From contig CAZWXD010000009.1 of the NCBI GenBank assembly GCA_964638035.1, forward strand, positions 44,186-108,185: DNA of 64,000 nt, written 5' to 3'. Origin of the DNA: JAGGAG01 sp964638035 (GTDB taxonomy: Bacteria; Gemmatimonadota; Gemmatimonadetes; Gemmatimonadales; GWC2-71-9). The notes below the pieces were generated by a model. That model searched no databases, had not been told where the DNA came from, and saw nothing but the letters and a program-made list of their open reading frames with translations. Positions 58,289 to 64,000 of the stretch are shown here, in pieces (positions within the stretch are counted from its first letter, which is position 1; the number at the start of each line of letters is the position of its first letter). A program made the translations under genes and the position numbers.

Positions 58289-59127
58289 GCCCGGCGAGAA
58301 TCCAGGACGGTAACGTGCGCGGCTTCATCATCCCGGTTGGCGGTGCAGAAGAGAAGGTGGGCAACCAGCACATCCTCCGGCGGTTTGTTCGCCTGGCGGG
58401 GGGCAAGGATGCCCGCATTGCCATCATCCCGACCGCCTCCCAGCTCGCCGACACCGGGGAGAGATATGTCGCGACCTTCCGCGAGCTGGGGCCACGGGAG
58501 GTTGAGGTCCTCGACGTCGAGACCCGCGACGACTGCGAGGACGAGGCGCTCCTGGCCCGGCTCGAGCACGCTACCGGCATCTTCCTGACGGGGGGCAACC
58601 AGCTCCGCCTCTCCACCACGCTCGGGGGTACTTCCGTCTCCCGGGCGATTCGCCGCCTCAACGCCGCCGGGGTGCACGTAGCGGGCACGTCGGCCGGCGC
58701 GGCGTTCCTCTCGGAACACATGATTGCCTTTGGCGAGGAGGGCTCGACGCCGCATGCCGGCGACGTGACCCTCGCTCCCGGCCTGGGCCTCACCAATCGC
58801 ATCGTCATTGACCAGCACTTCCGCCAGCGCAACCGGCTGGGGCGCCTCCTCACGGCGCTGGCCTACAATCCGTTCGCCTTCGGCATCGGCCTCGATGAGG
58901 ACACCGCCGTGTTCATCGGCCCGGACGACACCTTCGAGGTCGTCGGGGCGGGGGCCGTGACGGTCGTGGACCCGGGCGATGTGGACTACTCCTCCATGGA
59001 CCAGGCCGAGCGCGGCGAGCCGGTCTGCATCATCGGGGTACGCCTGCACGTGCTCACCCGGGGCGCCGGGTTCGACCTGCACCTGCGCCAGGCCCATGCG
59101 CCCAGTGGGGCCACCGGCCGCGGCTGA
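58285..59127 (+). CDS. cphB: Cyanophycinase
   Basis: CphB (280 aa) is a serine peptidase (S51-like) that degrades cyanophycin to beta-Asp-Arg dipeptides. Blocks are RGFIIPVGGAEEKVGN, IAIIPTASQLADTGERY, the GIFLTGGNQLRLSTTL loop, the nucleophile in VAGTSAGAAFLSEHMI and GLGLTNRIVIDQHFRQRNRLG. GTG 58285 overlaps the iadA stop (GTGA). No signal peptide, so it works in the cytoplasm. Confidence 0.95.
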   Translation: MSPARIQDGNVRGFIIPVGGAEEKVGNQHILRRFVRLAGGKDARIAIIPTASQLADTGERYVATFRELGPREVEVLDVETRDDCEDEALLARLEHATGIFLTGGNQLRLSTTLGGTSVSRAIRRLNAAGVHVAGTSAGAAFLSEHMIAFGEEGSTPHAGDVTLAPGLGLTNRIVIDQHFRQRNRLGRLLTALAYNPFAFGIGLDEDTAVFIGPDDTFEVVGAGAVTVVDPGDVDYSSMDQAERGEPVCIIGVRLHVLTRGAGFDLHLRQAHAPSGATGRG

Positions 59128-59204
59128 CACGCGCCAGCCTCGACATCGGTCGGTCCGTGAGGCACCTTATCCCGGACCGGCCCAACTCCCCGAGGACCAC
59201 CCGC

Positions 59205-62072
59205 ATGCGGATCAAAGATCGCTCGGTGTACGGCGGACCGAGCATTTACGCGCTCTTTCCCGTCATCCGGCTCGACGTGGACCTCGGCGCCCTCGAGGCG
59301 TGGCCGTCAGCCCGCCTCGGCACTGCCTTCATCGAGGGGCTGCTGGCGCTGCTGCCCGGTCTCCGGGAGCATGGCTGTTCCTACGGCGAACCCGGCGGGT
59401 TCGTCCGGCGGCTCACCGAGGATGAGGGCACCTGGCTCGGGCACGTGCTGGAGCACGTCGCGATCGAGCTGCAGGCGCTCGCCGGCCATGAGGTCACCTT
59501 CGGCAAGACCCGTGAGGCCGGACGCCCGGGCGCCTACACCGTCGTCTACGAATACGAGCAGGAGACCGTGGGGCTCGAGGCAGGCAACCTCGCCATGCGC
59601 GTCCTCCGCAGCCTGCTGCCGCCCGACCTGGCGGCCGACGTGGACATCGAGGATCCCGACCGCGCCTTCGCATTCGAGGCTGAACGGGACAGTTTCATCC
59701 GGTTTGCCCAGCGGAGGAACCTTGGCCCCAGCACCATGTCGCTGGTGCGCGCCGCCGAGGAGCGCGGCATCCCGTGGATCCGCCTCAACGACCAGAGCCT
59801 GATCCAGTTCGGGCACGGGAAGTACCAGCAGCGCATCCAGGCGACGGTGACGGGCCGGACCTCCCAGATCGCCGTGGACCTGGCGGGCGACAAGGAGGAG
59901 ACCAACCGCATCCTGGGCAACCTGGGCCTCCCGGTGCCGCGGCAGCGGCTGGTGCAGCGGGAGGGCGACGCGGTCGCTGCCGCCGAGCGGCTGGGCTATC
60001 CGGTGGTGGTCAAGCCCTACAACGGCAACCACGGTCGCGGGGTGGGGATCAACCTGGCCACCGCCGAGCAGGTGCGCACCGCCTTCCGGGTGGCGCAGGA
60101 GATCAGCCGCAGTGTCATCATCGAGCAGTTCATCACGGGCGACGACCATCGCATGGTCGTGATTGATGGCCGGCTGGTGGCAGTGTCACGCCGCCTGCCG
60201 GGGCACGTGGTGGGCGATGGCCGCCAGAGCGTGGCGCAACTGGTGGACGAGGTGAACCGCGACCCGCGACGTGGCGTGGGACACGAGAAGGTGCTCACCC
60301 GGATCGAGTTCGATGAGCAGGCCGAGCGGCTCCTGGCGAAGAAGGGGTACGACCGGGCCAGCGTGCCGGGGGCGGGCGAGGTGGTCTTCCTGCGAAGCAC
60401 GGCCAACCTCTCCACCGGCGGCACCGCCGAGGATGTCACCGACGTGGTGCATCCGGACAATGCCGACATGGCCGTGCGCGCCATCCGCGCGATCGGCCTC
60501 GACGTGGGCGGGGTGGACTTCCTGTCACCCGACATCACCCAGAGCTACAAGGAGGTGGGGGGCGGAATCTGCGAGGTGAATGCCGCGCCCGGCTTCCGGA
60601 TGCACCTGGCGCCGTCGAGCGGGCGCCCGCGCGACGTGGCGGGGGCCACGATCGACATGCTGTTCCCCAAGGGGGCGCCGAGCGCGATCCCCATTGCGGC
60701 AGTGACTGGCACGAACGGCAAGACCACCACCGCGCGCATGCTCGCGCACATCCTCAAGCTCGCGGGCCACACCGTGGGGCTCACCACCACGGACGGCGTG
60801 TACATCGACGGCCAGCGCACCGTTGAGGGCGACATGACGGGACCCGTGGCCACCCGCATGGTGCTGAGCGACCCGTTCGTGGACACCGCGGTGCTGGAAG
60901 TGGCCCGCGGAGGGCTGCTCCGTGCCGGGATGGGCGTCCGCCACTGCGACGTGGGTGCCGTCCTCAACGTGCGGTCGGACCACCTCGGGCTGCGGGGGAT
61001 CGACACCCTCGACGCACTGGCCCGGGTGAAGCGCATCATCGTCGAGACGGCGCGCGACACCGCCGTGCTGAACGCCGATGACCCGCTCTGCCTCAAGATG
61101 GCCGACTACACGGAGGCGAAGCACCTCTGCTACGTCACCATGGATCCCGCCCATCCCCTGGTGCGGGAGCACATCTCGGCCGGCGGGCGCGGCGTGGTGC
61201 TCGAGACCGGCATGAAGGGCCAGATGATCACCATCTATGACCATGGGGCCCACATTCCGCTGCTCTGGACCCACCTGATCCCCGCCACGCTCGAGGGCCG
61301 CGCGCTCCACAACGTCCAGAACGCGATGTTCGCGGCCGCCATGGCGTTCTCCATGGGAGAGAAGCTCGAGAACATCCGGCACGGACTGCGCACCTTCGAC
61401 ACCTCGTTCTTCCAGGCGCCCGGCCGGATGAACGTCTTCGATGAGCACCCGTTCAAGGTCATCCTCGACTACGGCCACAACGCCCACGCCGTCGGCATGC
61501 TGGTCGACCTGGCCCAGCGCCTCGACGTGTCCGGCCGGCGCATCCTGGTGCTCTCGGCGCCAGGTGACCGGCGGGACGTGGACATCCGCGAGACCGGCGC
61601 CGTGGCGGCGGGAAAGTTCGACCTCTACATCTGCCGGCGTGACGATGCACGCCGCGGCCGCGGCCACGATGAGGTCCCGCAGATGCTGCGGCAGGCCCTC
61701 CTGGACGGCGGCGTGCCGGAAGGCCAGGTGGTCGTGATCCCGGACGAGCAGGAGGCCATCGACTACGCCCTCCGGTCCGGAAGGGCAGGCGACCTGCTCC
61801 TCATGTTTGCCGATGAACTCACCCGCAGCTGGAAGCAGATCCTGCACTTCGAGCCGGTCATCGAGGGCGGTGCGCCGACCACGCGAGTGTCGATGTCGCA
61901 TGCGCCCGGCCTGGGTGGCCACGAGGGCCGCGGCGGCAAGGCTGGCAATGGGCGGTCCGGGACCCCACCGGCCGCGACGGCCACGCCGCCTGCTCCGGCC
62001 ACCAGGTTCGACGAGGACCTCCTCATCCGTGATGAGCGCGGCGTCCGCCTGGCACGCGAGACCGATGACTGA
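59205..62072 (+). CDS. cphA: Cyanophycin synthetase
   Basis: CphA (955 aa) polymerises aspartate and arginine into the storage polymer cyanophycin. Domains in order: N-terminal domain (1-160), ATP-grasp domain adding Asp (about 215-480: VVVKPYNGNHGRGVGINLAT, IIEQFITGDDHRMVVIDG), and Mur-ligase-like domain adding Arg (about 495-890: VTGTNGKTTTARMLAHIL at about 500, ILDYGHNAHAVGML). The C-terminus carries an Ala/Gly/Pro-rich linker (about 900-935) and a short conserved tail. ATG 59205 (MRIKDRSVYGG) with GAGGA upstream is preferred to GTG 59157. It overlaps the next gene by 8 bases and follows cphB by 77. Confidence 0.95.
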   Translation: MRIKDRSVYGGPSIYALFPVIRLDVDLGALEAWPSARLGTAFIEGLLALLPGLREHGCSYGEPGGFVRRLTEDEGTWLGHVLEHVAIELQALAGHEVTFGKTREAGRPGAYTVVYEYEQETVGLEAGNLAMRVLRSLLPPDLAADVDIEDPDRAFAFEAERDSFIRFAQRRNLGPSTMSLVRAAEERGIPWIRLNDQSLIQFGHGKYQQRIQATVTGRTSQIAVDLAGDKEETNRILGNLGLPVPRQRLVQREGDAVAAAERLGYPVVVKPYNGNHGRGVGINLATAEQVRTAFRVAQEISRSVIIEQFITGDDHRMVVIDGRLVAVSRRLPGHVVGDGRQSVAQLVDEVNRDPRRGVGHEKVLTRIEFDEQAERLLAKKGYDRASVPGAGEVVFLRSTANLSTGGTAEDVTDVVHPDNADMAVRAIRAIGLDVGGVDFLSPDITQSYKEVGGGICEVNAAPGFRMHLAPSSGRPRDVAGATIDMLFPKGAPSAIPIAAVTGTNGKTTTARMLAHILKLAGHTVGLTTTDGVYIDGQRTVEGDMTGPVATRMVLSDPFVDTAVLEVARGGLLRAGMGVRHCDVGAVLNVRSDHLGLRGIDTLDALARVKRIIVETARDTAVLNADDPLCLKMADYTEAKHLCYVTMDPAHPLVREHISAGGRGVVLETGMKGQMITIYDHGAHIPLLWTHLIPATLEGRALHNVQNAMFAAAMAFSMGEKLENIRHGLRTFDTSFFQAPGRMNVFDEHPFKVILDYGHNAHAVGMLVDLAQRLDVSGRRILVLSAPGDRRDVDIRETGAVAAGKFDLYICRRDDARRGRGHDEVPQMLRQALLDGGVPEGQVVVIPDEQEAIDYALRSGRAGDLLLMFADELTRSWKQILHFEPVIEGGAPTTRVSMSHAPGLGGHEGRGGKAGNGRSGTPPAATATPPAPATRFDEDLLIRDERGVRLARETDD

Positions 62073-63816
62073 CCTGCCCGTGCTCGAGGGAACCCGTCGC
62101 CTCCCCGGCCCGAATCGACTCTTCGATCGGGCCGGTGTCATCATCGACATGGCCGCGAGCAACGACACCGTGGCGCGCTTCCTTCCCGGGTGGGCGCGCC
62201 ACGCACGCCGGTTGCTGGATGCGCTCGGGCTTCCCGGCAGTGACCTCGGCACGCTGCGCTTCGAGGGTGGGGCCAGCGTCGGCCTCACGGCACCCATCGA
62301 CATCCTCCTGGCCGCCACGGAAATCAATGAATGGGCGTGGGACCGCGCCGGCGTGACCCTGGGTGGACCACCCGCCGAGCCATATGGCATGGCGCGGGCG
62401 CGCATTGCCGCGCTCATGGCGGGGGAGCGGAACCGGGCCCTGGTGGGGATCTGCGATGCGGCCCGGGCGCGTGGCCTGCAGTTCATGTGGGACGATGCGG
62501 TGGCGACGGTCGGCTCCGGCGCAGGCCACCAGTCCTGGCCGCTCGATGCCGTGCCCGCTGCTTCCGCCGTGGAATGGTCCAACATCCGCGACGTCCCCAC
62601 CGCCCTCGTCACCGGGTCCAACGGGAAGACCACCACCGTGCGCCTCCTGGCCGCCATGCTGCGGGCGCGTGGGTGGCGGACCGGAATCACCAGCACCGAC
62701 GGGGTGTTCGTCGACGGTACCCGCCTCGCCGCTGGCGACTATTCCGGCCCCGATGGCGCCCGGCGCATCCTGCGTGACCCCGCGGTCGAGGCAGCGGTGC
62801 TCGAGACCGCGCGTGGTGGCATCCTCCGCCGCGGCCTGGCCGTGACCCGTGCCGACGTGGCCATCATCACCAACCTTGCCGCGGACCACCTCGGCCTCGG
62901 GGGCGTGGCAGACCTGGACGGGATAGCCGATGCCAAGGCGGTGGTGGCGAAGGTCCTTGGAGACACGGGGACCCTGGTGCTCAATGCCGACGATCCCCTC
63001 CTGCGTCGGCGCTGGGAGGCCTCGACGCTGCCCATCTCCTGGTTCGGCACCAGTGCCGCTCCGGGCCTCGACGCGTGGGAGGACGGTGGCGTCCTGTACC
63101 TGCGGGGCCCCAGGGGTGGTGCGGTGGCGCTGGCACCGGTCCGTGACGTTCCGGTTACCCTGGGCGGCGCCGCGCGGCACAACGTGGGCAACGCGCTTGC
63201 CGCCATCGCCGCGGCGTCAGCGCTGGGCATTCCGCATCAGGCCATCCAGTCGGCGCTGCACCAGTTCGGCAGGAGCCACGCCGACAATGCCGGCCGGGCA
63301 AACCTCTATGCCCAGGGTGGCGCCATCATCCTGCTCGACTACGCCCACAATCCGCACGGCATGGATGCGCTCGTGGCCGTGGTGCGGGCCCTGCCTGCCC
63401 GGCGCCGCCTCCTCCTCATCGGGCAGGCCGGCGATCGTGACGACGACAGCATTCGCGGGCTGGCCCGGAGCGCCTGGGCCATGCAGCCGGACCACGTGTT
63501 CATCAAGGAGATGGCGGCGTACCGGCGCGGCCGCGGCCCCTACGACGTGCCGCTCCTCATGCTGGACGAGTTCCGGCGCCTCGGCGTGCCGGCGGCCCAC
63601 ATGGAGTTCTCACCCAGCGAGGTGGCGGGTGCGGCGCGCGCGCTGGCAGAGGCAGGGCCGGGCGACCTGGTGGTGCTCACGGTGCACGCCGAGCGTGCGC
63701 GGGTGCTCGAGCTGCTTGCTGGCCGCGGTGCCCGTCCGGTCGCCTGGGGTGACCTGGCAGAAGGGGGTGGCGCTGGGGCCAGCACCCCATTACTGTTATC
63801 GCAGGAAACAGCATAG
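62065..63816 (+). CDS. Stand-alone Mur-ligase-like protein of the cyanophycin cluster
   Basis: A 583-residue ATP-dependent ligase-like protein. An N-terminal region (about 1-175) has no recognised domain; it contains EINEWAWDRA and ARARGLQFMWDDA. From about 180 it follows the Mur-type module: P-loop VTGSNGKTTTVRLLAAML, ITSTDGVFVDGT, AAVLETARGGILRRGLAVT, NADDPLL and LLDYAHNPHGMDAL (about 425). These parallel the Mur-like half of cyanophycin synthetase next door, but the ATP-grasp half is absent. The overlap of 8 bases with cphA argues for a role in cyanophycin or a related Asp/Arg peptide. Whether it ligates beta-dipeptides, primers or another substrate is open. Confidence 0.85.
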   Translation: MTDLPVLEGTRRLPGPNRLFDRAGVIIDMAASNDTVARFLPGWARHARRLLDALGLPGSDLGTLRFEGGASVGLTAPIDILLAATEINEWAWDRAGVTLGGPPAEPYGMARARIAALMAGERNRALVGICDAARARGLQFMWDDAVATVGSGAGHQSWPLDAVPAASAVEWSNIRDVPTALVTGSNGKTTTVRLLAAMLRARGWRTGITSTDGVFVDGTRLAAGDYSGPDGARRILRDPAVEAAVLETARGGILRRGLAVTRADVAIITNLAADHLGLGGVADLDGIADAKAVVAKVLGDTGTLVLNADDPLLRRRWEASTLPISWFGTSAAPGLDAWEDGGVLYLRGPRGGAVALAPVRDVPVTLGGAARHNVGNALAAIAAASALGIPHQAIQSALHQFGRSHADNAGRANLYAQGGAIILLDYAHNPHGMDALVAVVRALPARRRLLLIGQAGDRDDDSIRGLARSAWAMQPDHVFIKEMAAYRRGRGPYDVPLLMLDEFRRLGVPAAHMEFSPSEVAGAARALAEAGPGDLVVLTVHAERARVLELLAGRGARPVAWGDLAEGGGAGASTPLLLSQETA

Positions 63817-63914
63817 CCCCTTGGGGCCCCGGAGGCAGGCCGGGTGATGAAACTGCCAGATTCGTCCGGTCAGTGCCTGCGCGCTGCCGGGCGTCTTGCT
63901 TTTGGGGATTCCCG

Positions 63915-64000
63915 ATGGACACCTGTGTCCCCAACATCACCGCGACCGGCCAGCGGCGCCGCCGAGTCCTTGGCAGTGGCGCTGCAGTCATCACGCTCCT
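63915..64000 (+). CDS. Start of a small protein gene, cut by the window end
   Basis: ATG 63915 opens a frame MDTCVPNITATGQRRRRVLG followed by SGAAVITLL, still open at the window end. A basic cluster before a hydrophobic run suggests a membrane protein. The CVPNI start followed by Arg residues recurs, from memory, in small membrane proteins of Gemmatimonadota, but this is not verified. The 98 bases before it contain only a short GCCCC-TT-GGGGC hairpin right after the previous stop. Confidence 0.5.
   Translation, partial: MDTCVPNITATGQRRRRVLGSGAAVITL

Noticed and set aside
63816..63827. Terminator after the cyanophycin operon
   Set aside because: The GCCCC-TT-GGGGC hairpin is short and has no U-tract; listed only as a remark.

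Overview
The window is a GC-rich, very compactly coded bacterial contig. It most likely comes from a metagenome-assembled member of the Gemmatimonadota. This is inferred from gene style: a SARP-type regulator and a Ser/Thr kinase that both carry TolB-N/TPR modules, many GTG/TTG starts, dense ATGA/GTGA gene overlaps and a DUF2911 protein. No rRNA marker is present, so the phylum is an inference. A run of exactly 100 N at 46294-46393 shows that this is a scaffold.

Layout. 1-350: 3' part of ssrA (tmRNA) and its terminator. 812-3017 (minus): purE-purK-DUF2911. 3095-4747: two hypothetical envelope genes and a Cys-less ArsC/Spx-like gene. 4748-5412: a small element in which a four-helix-bundle (S23/IVP) gene is bracketed by inverted arrays of an 8-bp repeat. 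5414-18700 (minus): one translationally coupled operon, truA-htrA-purB-purC-psd-pssA-purS-purQ-purL-purF-ppdK. 18823-32732: trpD; lexA (minus); then a long plus-strand operon, trpC-trpF-trpB-HEAT-HD/GYP-trpA-MCP-like-folK-panB-panC-panD-HD-LytR_C. 32748-37058: SARP/TPR regulator (minus) and a vanadium-haloperoxidase-like lipoprotein.

37118-46438 holds a serine-cycle island: glycerate 2-kinase (minus), then serine-glyoxylate aminotransferase, malyl-CoA lyase, malate thiokinase beta and alpha, hydroxypyruvate reductase and PEP carboxylase in one overlapping plus-strand operon. This is nearly the full set of reactions specific to the serine cycle of methylotrophs; enolase, malate dehydrogenase and serine hydroxymethyltransferase are not in the window. 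PPDK, in the purine operon, could also feed PEP to it.

46448-57031 carries secreted or envelope accessory proteins (NTF2-like, amidohydrolase, M28 peptidase, duplicated cupredoxin-like lipoprotein, alpha/beta hydrolase, PLDc_N-SHOCT protein), an unusual zinc-ribbon SDR, a lipoprotein and a Ser/Thr kinase. 57074-63816 is a cyanophycin island: isoaspartyl dipeptidase, cyanophycinase, cyanophycin synthetase and a stand-alone Mur-ligase-like paralogue of the synthetase's C-terminal module. The window ends in the first codons of a small gene.

Most notable: the serine-cycle operon, the cyanophycin cluster with its orphan Mur-ligase enzyme, the repeat-bracketed S23 element with a 56-bp perfect inverted repeat, and a signalling module (HEAT protein and HD-GYP protein sharing an N-terminal domain) placed between trpB and trpA.
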